Positions 1 to 6,041 of a stretch of 21,857 nt of DNA are shown here, piece by piece. Location of the stretch: NCBI GenBank assembly GCA_016186625.1, contig JACPLG010000009.1, forward strand, positions 55,048 to 76,904, in the 5' to 3' direction. This DNA comes from Candidatus Levyibacteriota bacterium (GTDB lineage Bacteria; Patescibacteria; Microgenomatia; Levybacterales; UBA12049). The notes under the pieces were generated by a model. The model made no database searches, had not been told where the DNA came from, and saw nothing but the letters and a program-made list of their open reading frames with translations. The translations under genes were made by a program, and so were the position numbers. Positions within the stretch are counted from its first letter, which is position 1; each line of letters begins with the position of its first letter.

Positions 1-768
1 GTAAGAGCTTGCCGGAATCTCCTCAATGGCCGCTTGCCCTGAGCTTTGCGAAGAGTCAGCAAACATCATCTTTAGTGCTTCTCTTTTTTCCTGACCCAAA
101 ACCAAAAGAATTATTAAATCAAGCTGCAAAAGTGCTAGAAACGTCATTGTAATTCTTGCTCCGTATTTTTCGTCTTCATAAAAAGTCACAAGCGAACTCT
201 GATCCTCTAAAATTCTCCTCGTTACTCCCGATAAATTTTGCTTGTCCGCCGAAGCTTTAGCGAAGGTGGAAGTTTTGATTTTTGATTTTTGATTTCCAGA
301 CGGCAGTCCGGCTGTGTGTCCATCTATTCCCAAACCTAAAACCCCCACGCTTTTTGGAAAATATTTGAAAATAAATCTGAGGCTCTCATCATATTGCGAA
401 GAAGTATCTGCCAATCCCAACTCATCCTGCAAAATTGGATAAAAACGGATATTTTGATCTTCAAAATATTTGACTAATCCTGTATTTCTTATCATCAATT
501 CATTACTTTTTTTGTGCATCTTTTCTCCAAACCTCTCGTCTACCACCAAAACAGCCCCAGCTTTTAAATTTCTCTCCATTGCTATCTCTTCATAAAGTTT
601 TTTAGGTGTTTTCCCACCGGAGAGAAAAAGAGCTGTCTTTGAATCTGAATATTTCTGAAGAATCTCTGAAAATATCTGATTGGCTTTGTGGACAGTTGGG
701 GCTTCAACAACTATAATTCCGTTTTTATTTTTGAAGTGAGTAAGCCCTAGAAGCGCCTGCCTGTTCAT
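1..768 (-). CDS. 6-phosphogluconolactonase-like protein (3' end outside window)
   Basis: The frame opens at ATG 768 and is still open at position 1, giving 256 residues without the C-terminus. It belongs to the glucosamine-isomerase/6-phosphogluconolactonase fold: an SGGKTP phosphate-binding loop near residue 50, VVDERF near 80, and GLGIDGHTAG near 146-155. The DGHTA form is typical of 6-phosphogluconolactonase, while NagB usually has DGHIAFNEP. The predicted role is hydrolysis of 6-phosphogluconolactone in the pentose phosphate pathway. Right after the DGHTAGLP motif, residues ~159-176 are an inserted low-complexity and palindromic repeat (NQKSKIK then TFAKASADK), after which normal family sequence resumes (LSGVTRRIL). 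A second repeat-like stretch (SSQSSGQAA) lies near the window edge. An extended -10 box lies 7 nt before ATG. The family is secure; the exact substrate is less so. Confidence 0.8.
   Translation of the reverse strand, partial: MNRQALLGLTHFKNKNGIIVVEAPTVHKANQIFSEILQKYSDSKTALFLSGGKTPKKLYEEIAMERNLKAGAVLVVDERFGEKMHKKSNELMIRNTGLVKYFEDQNIRFYPILQDELGLADTSSQYDESLRFIFKYFPKSVGVLGLGIDGHTAGLPSGNQKSKIKTSTFAKASADKQNLSGVTRRILEDQSSLVTFYEDEKYGARITMTFLALLQLDLIILLVLGQEKREALKMMFADSSQSSGQAAIEEIPASSY
245..295 (-). repeat. Palindromic plus AT-rich repeat embedded in the pgl-like gene
   Basis: Two parts lie side by side. 245-270 is an imperfect inverted repeat: TCCGCC/GGTGGA arms, then unpaired GAA on both sides, then GCT/AGC closing a short loop. 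273-295 is a tandem TTTTTGA repeat. Together they encode about 18 residues in frame that interrupt the family pattern. The 23-nt AT-rich part recurs exactly inside thyA (12724-12757). Confidence 0.75.
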
Positions 769-775
769 TTGGAGT

Positions 776-784
776 AGTATAGCA
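776..784 (-). promoter_or_regulatory. Extended -10 promoter of the pgl-like gene
   Basis: On the minus strand TG-C-TATACT ends 7 nt before the ATG at 768. No good -35 is seen, which fits an extended -10 promoter. The transcript would begin at or within a base or two of the start codon. Confidence 0.5.
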
Positions 785-809
785 AATTCGCCTACCGATA
801 AGGAAGGAT

Positions 810-1208
810 TTACTTATTGTCGGGGTTAAACTTTAGGGCGCAGGAGTTGACGCAGTAGCGAAGGCCTGTTTTGTCTTTTGGTCCGTCATTGAAAACATGG
901 CCCAAATGAGATCCGCAGTTAGCGCATACTACTTCCACCCTATTCATTTCATGCGAATTATCATCTTGTAAAACTACATTCCCTTTTGTGGCAACATTAT
1001 AAAAACTCGGCCATCCAGTGCCGGATTCAAACTTAGTATCAGATGCGAACAGAGGGTTCCCACAAGCTGCACAGTTATACATCCCATCTTCATGAATATC
1101 TACATACTCACCGGTAAAAGCAGGCTCTGTCCCCTTATTCCTAAGAATTTCAAACTGTTGAGGAGTCAGAATTTTTCTCCACTCCTCTTCTGTTTTTTTA
1201 ATTCTCAT
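810..1208 (-). CDS. msrB: Peptide-methionine (R)-S-oxide reductase MsrB
   Basis: This enzyme reduces the R epimer of methionine sulfoxide in oxidised proteins. From ATG 1208 it is 132 residues, the normal size of a single-domain MsrB. The four zinc cysteines are C46-AA-C49 and C95-AN-C98. SGTGWPSF lies at 62-69, and the catalytic cysteine is C119 in RYCVNS. An additional cysteine, C123, sits where most relatives have Ala or Ser. A TTG at 1229 would add seven residues that fall inside a hairpin repeat, so ATG 1208 is preferred. It lies 78 nt downstream of rseP; a strong nested palindrome fills that gap. The Shine-Dalgarno sequence is weak. The identification is firm. Confidence 0.95.
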   Translation of the reverse strand: MRIKKTEEEWRKILTPQQFEILRNKGTEPAFTGEYVDIHEDGMYNCAACGNPLFASDTKFESGTGWPSFYNVATKGNVVLQDDNSHEMNRVEVVCANCGSHLGHVFNDGPKDKTGLRYCVNSCALKFNPDNK

Positions 1209-1217
1209 ATTTCTTAT

Positions 1218-1270
1218 CCCGAAGTGCAAAGCTATTCCACTTCCGAAGTGGAATATGTAGGCACATCGGG
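1218..1270. repeat. Nested inverted repeat between rseP and msrB
   Basis: The inner arms ATTCCACTTC/GAAGTGGAAT (1234-1243 and 1245-1254) are perfect with a 1-nt centre. The outer arms CCCGAAGTGC (1218-1227) and GCACATCGGG (1261-1270) match at 9 of 10 positions. Six unpaired bases separate inner and outer stems on each side. There is no T-run after it, so a simple Rho-independent terminator is not obvious. It starts 10 nt before the msrB ATG. Confidence 0.8.
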
Positions 1271-1286
1271 TAAACTTTAAACTTAC

Positions 1287-2402
1287 TCACTGTGGCAGGA
1301 TTGATTGGCCAGTAATAATTCTTAAAATGTCCTTGTAAGAAACTAGAGCTAAGAAGCTTAGTAACAAAACCAGCCCTATAAGATGCGCATATGCCTCAAA
1401 TCTGGCATTCATTTTTCTCCGGGTCACTGCTTCAATTAAGATAAAAAACAGTCTGCCGCCATCAAGGGCTGGGATTGGCAGAATATTTAATACCGCAAGA
1501 GTAAGACTTAGCGTATACACCAGAGCAAGAACTGCAGATGGGCCAACTCGTACAAATTCCCCTGTAAGCTGTGCCATTCCTATTGGCCCTGCAACTCCTT
1601 GGGGAACAGTTAGCCTAGTGAAAAGTTCAATCATCACATTCTTAAAGCCCACAACAACCAACCAGGAATCGTTTAGAGCTTGACGTGTGCCTTGATAAAG
1701 ACTTTGCGGGAAAGGATATTTTTGAAATTCAACTTTCTGGGAAATGGCCACTCCTATGGGTCCTTCTCCTTCTGGAAAATCTTTCCTAGGGGTGACCTCA
1801 ATAGTTTGCAGTTCATTTCCCCTCCTAATGGTAATGCTTAAATTTTCTCCCAGATGCTTTCTGGTTTCAGTTATCAGCACCTGCGTATTTTTAATTTCAA
1901 CGTTTCCTATTTTCTCAATAACATCTCCTTTTTGAAGCCCGGACAAGCTTGCGGGAGAATTCTTTGCAATTTCAGTAATTGAAACGCTTGCTTCCTGAAC
2001 CGGAATTCCCTCGAAAGTTATAAGGTAGGTAATTATTGCAACAGCCAGCAAAAAATTCATGGTAACTCCGGCAACAACAACAAGCATCCTCTGGTAAATT
2101 GGCCTTGCGAAAAAAGCTCGGTCCAAATCCTTATGTTTCGAATTTCGAGCTTCGGATTTCGAGTTTATTCGACCAGACCCAGCTTCATCTTCTCCGTAAA
2201 GCTTTACAAAACCGCCAATTGGAAGGGCATTAAAAGAGTACAGAGTCTCTCCTATTCGCTTTCCAAAAACTCGCGGAGGAAAACCGAATCCAAACTCCTC
2301 TACTTTTATGCCAAATTTTTTCGCCACCAGAAAATGTCCTAGTTCATGAATTAGAACCAAAACCGAAAGCATAACGATGAAGACTAAAATTGTTAATAGC
2401 AT
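1287..2402 (-). CDS. rseP: Site-2 metalloprotease RseP (M50 family)
   Basis: This is an integral membrane zinc protease of regulated intramembrane proteolysis. In the first transmembrane segment it has HELGH, the zinc-binding and catalytic motif. A PDZ domain follows (about residues 140-205, around SPASLSGLQKGDVI). Near the C-terminus LDGGRLFF supplies the third metal ligand within a membrane helix. The length, about 371 residues, is normal. ATG 2402 gives MLLTILVF; a TTG two codons upstream (2408) is the alternative. Between the GEDE motif and the FFARPIYQR segment there is an insert of about 17 residues (GRINSKSEARNSKHKD) encoded by an AATTTCGAG-type tandem repeat. It follows frr in an operon that usually also carries uppS, cdsA and dxr; these are absent here. 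Confidence 0.93.
   Translation of the reverse strand: MLLTILVFIVMLSVLVLIHELGHFLVAKKFGIKVEEFGFGFPPRVFGKRIGETLYSFNALPIGGFVKLYGEDEAGSGRINSKSEARNSKHKDLDRAFFARPIYQRMLVVVAGVTMNFLLAVAIITYLITFEGIPVQEASVSITEIAKNSPASLSGLQKGDVIEKIGNVEIKNTQVLITETRKHLGENLSITIRRGNELQTIEVTPRKDFPEGEGPIGVAISQKVEFQKYPFPQSLYQGTRQALNDSWLVVVGFKNVMIELFTRLTVPQGVAGPIGMAQLTGEFVRVGPSAVLALVYTLSLTLAVLNILPIPALDGGRLFFILIEAVTRRKMNARFEAYAHLIGLVLLLSFLALVSYKDILRIITGQSILPQ
2136..2172 (-). repeat. TTCGAATTTCGAG-type repeat embedded in rseP
   Basis: Three near-copies of a TTTCGAnnTTCG unit lie head to tail in the coding sequence. They encode the Ser/Lys/Arg/Asn-rich insert after the GEDE motif of RseP. The composition resembles intergenic spacer sequence, not the surrounding gene. 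Confidence 0.55.
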
Positions 2403-2435
2403 GTCCAAAAGTATATCAGAAAATTTCTAATTGAT

Positions 2436-2457
2436 CTAATTAACCTAATTGACCTAA
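2436..2457 (+). repeat. 22-nt dispersed repeat, copy A
   Basis: Spacer between rseP and frr. A 22-nt string beginning CTAATTAACCTAATTGACC is found again, exactly but inverted, at 15156-15177 upstream of the thymidylate kinases. The rest of the 2403-2542 spacer is similar ATTAG/AATTG low-complexity sequence with no gene. Confidence 0.75.
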
Positions 2458-2527
2458 AGAAGTTCCAAGTTTTGAAAATTTGCAAATTGGGAATTGCTTA
2501 GAAATTAGGATTTAGAAATTAGTAATT

Positions 2528-2554
2528 CTCCAAATTTAATTCTTAAATTTGGAG
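2528..2554. repeat. Perfect 12-bp stem hairpin over the frr stop codon
   Basis: CTCCAAATTTAA and TTAAATTTGGAG are exact reverse complements with a 3-nt loop. The hairpin includes the last codons and stop of frr (stop at 2543-2545). The stem is AT-rich and is not followed by a T-run, so it may protect the mRNA 3' end or be a repeat element; a canonical terminator is less likely. Confidence 0.6.
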
Positions 2555-3094
2555 CAACTCTTCTTCTTTTTTCTTTCCTAAAGCATCTATTTCTCCTACA
2601 AAATCATCAGTTGCGCGTTGAATTTCTTTTTCAGCTCTATCTTTCTCATCCTCGGGGAGATGCGCTTTTTTTATTTCCGCCATTGCCTCATGCCTAGCTT
2701 GACGAATCATAATATGTCCATTTTCTAATTTTTGCTTCATTAAATGAATTAGTTCCTGTCTTCTTTCTTCTGAAAGCGGAGGAATTGTGATACGGATAAT
2801 TTGTCCGTCACTTGCCGGATTTAGTCCAGCGCCTGATTCCATAATTCCTTTGCGGATTTCCTCAATTATCGACGCATCAAAGGGAGTCAAGACCAAAGTG
2901 TGGGGATCCGTGGAATTAACGGTTGCTACTTCCATAACTTTAAGTTTTGATGCGCCACTGTAAACGCTGACTTGAATATTTTCAACAAGGGAAGGCGCCG
3001 CTTTACCGGTACGGATTGTAGCAATGTCAGCCCGAAGAATTTCTACGGCTTTTCTCATCTTGTCTCTTACTGAGGCTATAAAGTTTGGGTCCAT
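2543..3094 (-). CDS. frr: Ribosome recycling factor
   Basis: RRF acts with EF-G to split the post-termination ribosome. The 183-residue length matches the family (about 185). It opens with MDPNFIASVRDKMRKAVEIL and has the conserved IRTGKAAPSLVENIQV segment near residues 27-42. LVLTPFDASIIEEI follows near 67-80, then IPPLSEERRQEL near 109-120. The C-terminal helix is highly charged (KKKEEELLQI). A good Shine-Dalgarno (GAGGA) lies just before ATG 3094. It sits between tsf and rseP; pyrH, which normally separates tsf and frr, is missing. The identification is secure. Confidence 0.97.
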   Translation of the reverse strand: MDPNFIASVRDKMRKAVEILRADIATIRTGKAAPSLVENIQVSVYSGASKLKVMEVATVNSTDPHTLVLTPFDASIIEEIRKGIMESGAGLNPASDGQIIRITIPPLSEERRQELIHLMKQKLENGHIMIRQARHEAMAEIKKAHLPEDEKDRAEKEIQRATDDFVGEIDALGKKKEEELLQI

Positions 3095-3143
3095 ATCTAT
3101 CCTCTATACCATACATTAGAGAAAATCTTGCATATACAAGTTT

Positions 3144-3175
3144 ACACCCCGGGTGTGGATTTAGCTTTACACCCC
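3144..3175 (-). repeat. TTTACACCCC repeat and palindrome in the tsf-frr spacer
   Basis: ACACCC-C-GGGTGT (3144-3156) is a perfect short palindrome. TTTACACCCC occurs at 3141-3150 and again at 3166-3175. It fills the gap between tsf and frr. Confidence 0.6.
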
Positions 3176-3182
3176 AGGATTA

Positions 3183-3638
3183 CTAGAGCTCAAGCCTAGT
3201 AAATTCTCTGATAACAATATTCTCTCCTAATTTTCCAATTGCCTGTTTTATTAGCTGCTCAATCGTTAGCGAACTATCGCGAATGTATTCCTGCTTTAAA
3301 AGTTCGTCAATATCTTTAGGGTTCATTGACGAGATTTGAAGTGCAATCTCATGCGCCAAATCCTTGAATTCCTCTGTTCTTGCCACAAAATCCGTTTCAC
3401 AGGCAAGTGTGACTAAAACTCCAATTTTTCCGTTACCATGAACATATGCCTCAACAATTCCTTGGGAAGTTTCCCGGTCTGCTTTTTTCTCCGCTTTCTC
3501 AATTCCTCTTTTCTTTAACCAGACGATCGCTTTATTATAGTCGTCTCCTGACTCCTCAAGCGCTTGACGGCAATCGGCAATTGAGGCCGCTGTTTCTTCT
3601 CGGAGTTTTTTTATTTGATCAACGCTTATGTTTGTCAT
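3183..3638 (-). CDS. tsf: Elongation factor Ts, compact form
   Basis: This is the nucleotide exchange factor for EF-Tu. An N-terminal UBA-like region (residues 1-45: IKKLREETAASIADCRQALEE) is followed by the GI-EKAEKKADRETSQG linker and a core with ACETDFVAR (residues 79-87). The TDFV residues contact EF-Tu in known structures. At 151 residues it keeps only one core subdomain, as in plastid-like or reduced forms; the E. coli protein is about 280. AAGGA lies 8 nt before ATG 3638. The gap of 82 nt to rpsB is AT-rich repeat sequence with no gene. The identification is secure. Confidence 0.96.
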   Translation of the reverse strand: MTNISVDQIKKLREETAASIADCRQALEESGDDYNKAIVWLKKRGIEKAEKKADRETSQGIVEAYVHGNGKIGVLVTLACETDFVARTEEFKDLAHEIALQISSMNPKDIDELLKQEYIRDSSLTIEQLIKQAIGKLGENIVIREFTRLEL

Positions 3639-3720
3639 AATATTTTCCTTGCAACCAGTATAAATTTTTAATTTCTAATTTTCAATTTTCAATGAAGCTT
3701 TAAATGTTTTAAATTTAAAA

Positions 3721-4281
3721 TTAAGCCTTCTTTGTCTTGGATTTAGTTTTTGGTTTTGCCTCTCTTGAGGCTTTAGCTTTTTCCTCAACGTTCGAACGAT
3801 TAATCGTTTCTTTCGTTCCTTCTTTTTGAGATTTAATTTTTAATTTTTCATTTTGAGCGGACGCGTTGCGTCCCTCCACCCATGCATCCAAAATATAGCT
3901 GATTATTAGCTGCAGGCTCCCTACAGCATCATCATTTGCAGGAATCGGGTAATCTACAAGACTTGGGTCTGAATTGGTATCGGTTATTGCAACTGTAGTA
4001 ATTCCCATTTTCATAGCCTCACTAACGGCTAAATCTTCAAGGTGAGAATCAATTATAAAAAGTGCGTCTGGTTTTTTAGTCATCGAATAAACTCCACCGT
4101 AAAAACCCTCCAGTTTTTCTTTTGCTTTTGCCCAGAGTCCTACTTCTTTTTTTGTGTACCCTTCCTGCTCAGAAGGAGTATTGAGTTTATGGGCTAAATC
4201 CGTAAGCTTTTTAAAGTTTTTTGAGACCTCTGGGAAATTTGTAAGGAGTCCGCCAATCCATTTGTTGGTGACATAAAACAA
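3721..4281 (-). CDS. rpsB: 30S ribosomal protein S2, C-terminal part (frame broken)
   Basis: This reading frame carries the second half of S2: FYVTNKWIGGLLTNFPEVSKN, then LFIIDSHLEDLAVSEAMKMG, then DTNSDPSLVDYPIPANDDA, all family signatures. The first half is in the other frame at 4296-4571. The frames join if one base is added in the A5 run near 4300, giving a continuous ERIKKEIKGEPGLFYVTNKW. As it stands, translation could only begin at TTG 4281. An AAGGAG lies 8 nt upstream, so re-initiation is conceivable, but the simpler reading is a single broken gene. The C-terminal tail from about residue 138 is a low-complexity Lys-rich extension. It holds an AT-rich repeat (NEKLKIKSQKE) and a 14-nt palindrome. 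Confidence 0.85.
   Translation of the reverse strand: MFYVTNKWIGGLLTNFPEVSKNFKKLTDLAHKLNTPSEQEGYTKKEVGLWAKAKEKLEGFYGGVYSMTKKPDALFIIDSHLEDLAVSEAMKMGITTVAITDTNSDPSLVDYPIPANDDAVGSLQLIISYILDAWVEGRNASAQNEKLKIKSQKEGTKETINRSNVEEKAKASREAKPKTKSKTKKA
3795..3856 (-). repeat. Repeat-derived segment in the rpsB tail
   Basis: AACGATTAATCGTT (3795-3808) is a perfect 14-nt palindrome. 3828-3856 is an ATTTTTAATTTTT-type block like those in the spacers. Both are in frame in the 3' end of rpsB, beyond the conserved S2 core. Confidence 0.5.
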
Positions 4282-4295
4282 CCCCGGCTCTCCTT

Positions 4296-4571
4296 TTATT
4301 TCTTTTTGATTCTTTCAATTTCCGCTGTTAAAACGGCGTTTGCCTGTCTCTTGGTTCCTACTATAAGTAGAGTTGCGTTTGGATTCTTAGCCAGAGTCTT
4401 AAGAAAATTTGCAGCCTCCTCAAGTCCTTCTTTTGTCTTGGCAAGATCAATGATGTGGATCCCATCTCTTGCTTCAAAAATAAAATCCCGGGCTCTGGGA
4501 TTACTGCGGGTTACCTGATGGCCAAAATGGCATCCAGCCTCAAGAAGTTGTTCTAGTGTAACGCTTTTCAT
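4296..4571 (-). CDS. rpsB: 30S ribosomal protein S2, N-terminal part (frame broken)
   Basis: S2 binds the platform/head of the 30S subunit. From ATG 4571 the frame reads MKSVTLEQLLEAGCHFGHQV and continues through the S2 signature (NPRARDFIFEARDGIHIIDL, then LLIVGTKRQA). It stops at TAA 4296 after ERIKKK, about 91 residues in, where the family continues. An upstream TTG (4634) would add 21 residues translated from a hairpin repeat, so it is rejected. An AGGG lies about 8 nt before ATG 4571. The promoter is at 4692-4720, giving a leader of about 115 nt with two hairpins. It heads rpsB-tsf-frr-rseP. Because S2 is essential, either the shift is a sequence error or it is bypassed in vivo. Confidence 0.88.
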   Translation of the reverse strand: MKSVTLEQLLEAGCHFGHQVTRSNPRARDFIFEARDGIHIIDLAKTKEGLEEAANFLKTLAKNPNATLLIVGTKRQANAVLTAEIERIKKK

Positions 4572-4588
4572 AGTTTGTCCCTTAGCCT

Positions 4589-4620
4589 CGCCGAAGTCAG
4601 TTTTCGAACTGACGAAGGCG
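4589..4620. repeat. Hairpin repeat in the rpsB leader
   Basis: The arms CGCC/GGCG enclose unpaired GAA on both sides. Inside, GTCAGTT/AACTGAC pair perfectly around TTCG. The same plan (outer GCC/GGC, symmetric GAA/GAA, inner stem) is seen in the element at 245-270. A role in S2 autoregulation is possible, but the resemblance to that element favours a dispersed repeat. Confidence 0.7.
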
Positions 4621-4642
4621 GGTCTGTCCACCATTCGGTTTA

Positions 4643-4657
4643 TTCTGCTTTGCAGAA
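4643..4657. repeat. Short hairpin in the rpsB leader
   Basis: TTCTGC-TTT-GCAGAA is a perfect 6-bp stem with a 3-nt loop, between the promoter and the larger hairpin of the rpsB leader. Confidence 0.45.
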
Positions 4658-4691
4658 CAGGAACAATTTTCGAATGTGAGTGATAGAAGTG

Positions 4692-4720
4692 ATTATATTA
4701 TACTGAAGCTAACTTTGCAA
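4692..4720 (-). promoter_or_regulatory. Promoter of the rpsB operon
   Basis: On the minus strand TTGCAA, a 17-nt spacer and TATAAT. A second overlapping TATAAT lies 5 nt upstream (TATAATATAAT). It sits just past the 3' end of the upstream orphan gene. Confidence 0.7.
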
Positions 4721-4722
4721 TA

Positions 4723-6000
4723 CTAATTACTTCCTCTTCGGTAGCTGTTGCCTGTTCTTTTATCAAACTCTTCGTGTGTTGGATATACGCCTTCTACATA
4801 AACTAACCCACCTGATACAGCATATATTATTCTTGATCTGGCAGATTCACCATCTCTTAGAGGAAGATCCTGTATATCCCTAGGGTCAAGTCGTCTTAGC
4901 TTTAAATTTCTTTCTCCAGCTCTTACAGATATGCTATGCAATATAGCTGAGGAGAATGCCAGCGCTATGCCTGGTTCTCTCAGCCTTCTTAAAATATCCT
5001 GTAAATCAAGTTTCATTGCTAGCGTTGTTCCACAATCAGCTAATCTTCTTATCATTTCATCTTCTTCCTCTTTTGCAACATAGTTAACTGAATGCGTGTC
5101 TCTTGTGTTCGGTCTTGGATCCTTTATTAAAACTGCTAACCCTAATTGCGTATCTTCTCCTCCCTCTGGCTGAGGGCCATTTGCAACATTTAAAGTGGCC
5201 CTTCTTTCAGCCAGGGTCGCCTCGCCTGGTTGTTTATATTCCCTGTAAATAAATGGCTCAAGATCATATCTTAGTCTTCCTGCTGCAATAGGTAAAGTTA
5301 TTGGCTGTCCGTAAAAACCGTTAGTTCGATGGGGATGACCTCGTTGATTTTTATATATTGGGCTTACATTTATAAATTTGGGATCGCGTCCAATTAAACC
5401 AAGCTCATCTCTAAAGGTCGCAGCACCTGTAAGTTGCTCATGGTCCGGCCCATTTCCATCTAATGAATATTTCAATATACCTGTTACGACAGGCACATCT
5501 CTTATTCTACTAACAAGAAGCCCATGTGGAACATGTAAATCCTGCAATCCTTCGGAGTGCCAATTAGAAGTTACTTCTGCTTCTGGGTGAAAAGCCCTGC
5601 GCACTTCTAAAGCATCCATACCAGTCAAAACTATACCCAAATCACTCTTTGCTCCTAAATATAAATAAGCCATCCTTTTAAACATTAATTCCATAAGTCG
5701 ACTACTGTAGGCCGAATCATCCTCCTCAGTCATAGCTCCTGTCTGAGCCCGCGAATAAGCTTCAGAAAATTCAGGATCCCCTAGGAAAGAAGGGATAAAG
5801 GCTTTCCTCCCTGCTTCTCTAAATCCCTCAAATCTCCCTGCTCTTATAAGCTCTTCTTGCCTTGAAGTTGCCCGTTCTACAATTGTCCATGCATTAATCT
5901 GTTCTGGTGATAAAACTGGAGGATCTCCTGAATCGATACCAGGAGCTGGCGGAACCATTCCTGTTCTTCCATTTCCAATTCGTGTTTCAGCAACTACCAT
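4723..6000 (-). CDS. Hypothetical protein, 425 residues
   Basis: I do not recognise this gene. It has no signal peptide and no membrane segment, and is soluble and charged. Pro/Gly-rich residues 10-35 look disordered. Residues 36-130 are helical and acidic/basic. The middle (150-300) holds LHVPHGLLVSRIRDVPVVTG and FINVSPIYKNQRGHPHRTNG. The last ~80 residues contain a helix-rich part (QDILRRLREP) and then SRIIYAVSGGLVYVEGVY, a strand pattern that resembles the end of RelE/ParE-type folds only in outline. It has its own promoter 9 nt before ATG 6000 and stands between glyA and rpsB on the same strand. A conserved CPR-specific protein is possible; no function is assigned. Confidence 0.75.
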   Translation of the reverse strand: MVVAETRIGNGRTGMVPPAPGIDSGDPPVLSPEQINAWTIVERATSRQEELIRAGRFEGFREAGRKAFIPSFLGDPEFSEAYSRAQTGAMTEEDDSAYSSRLMELMFKRMAYLYLGAKSDLGIVLTGMDALEVRRAFHPEAEVTSNWHSEGLQDLHVPHGLLVSRIRDVPVVTGILKYSLDGNGPDHEQLTGAATFRDELGLIGRDPKFINVSPIYKNQRGHPHRTNGFYGQPITLPIAAGRLRYDLEPFIYREYKQPGEATLAERRATLNVANGPQPEGGEDTQLGLAVLIKDPRPNTRDTHSVNYVAKEEEDEMIRRLADCGTTLAMKLDLQDILRRLREPGIALAFSSAILHSISVRAGERNLKLRRLDPRDIQDLPLRDGESARSRIIYAVSGGLVYVEGVYPTHEEFDKRTGNSYRRGSN

Positions 6001-6009
6001 ATTCCAGCC

Positions 6010-6038
6010 AAAATACCACTTTAAGCTTGATTTTGCAA
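6010..6038 (-). promoter_or_regulatory. Promoter of the 425-residue orphan
   Basis: Minus strand TTGCAA, 17-nt spacer, TATTTT preceded by TGG (extended -10 form). The -10 ends 9 nt before ATG 6000, so the leader would be 0-3 nt. Confidence 0.5.
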
Positions 6039-6041
6039 TAA

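Noticed and set aside
1209..1229. TTG-initiated longer msrB
   Set aside because: The added residues are translated from the hairpin repeat and have no family support; ATG 1208 fits the MsrB N-terminus.
2528..2554. Rho-independent terminator after frr
   Set aside because: The stem is AT-rich and no T-run follows on the minus strand; described as an inverted repeat.
4298..4306. Programmed -1 frameshift in rpsB
   Set aside because: C AAA AAG is not an ideal slippery heptamer, there is no clear downstream stem, and the Shine-Dalgarno-like AAGGAG lies after the site, not 10-14 nt before it. Kept only as a minor alternative.
4572..4634. N-terminal extension of rpsB from TTG 4634
   Set aside because: It reads through the leader hairpin; MKSVTLEQLLEAGCHFGHQ at 4571 is the normal S2 start.
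4723..4770. Link between the KRTG ends of the 425-residue orphan and ThyA
   Set aside because: FDKRTG and YDKRTG are too short to mean common origin.
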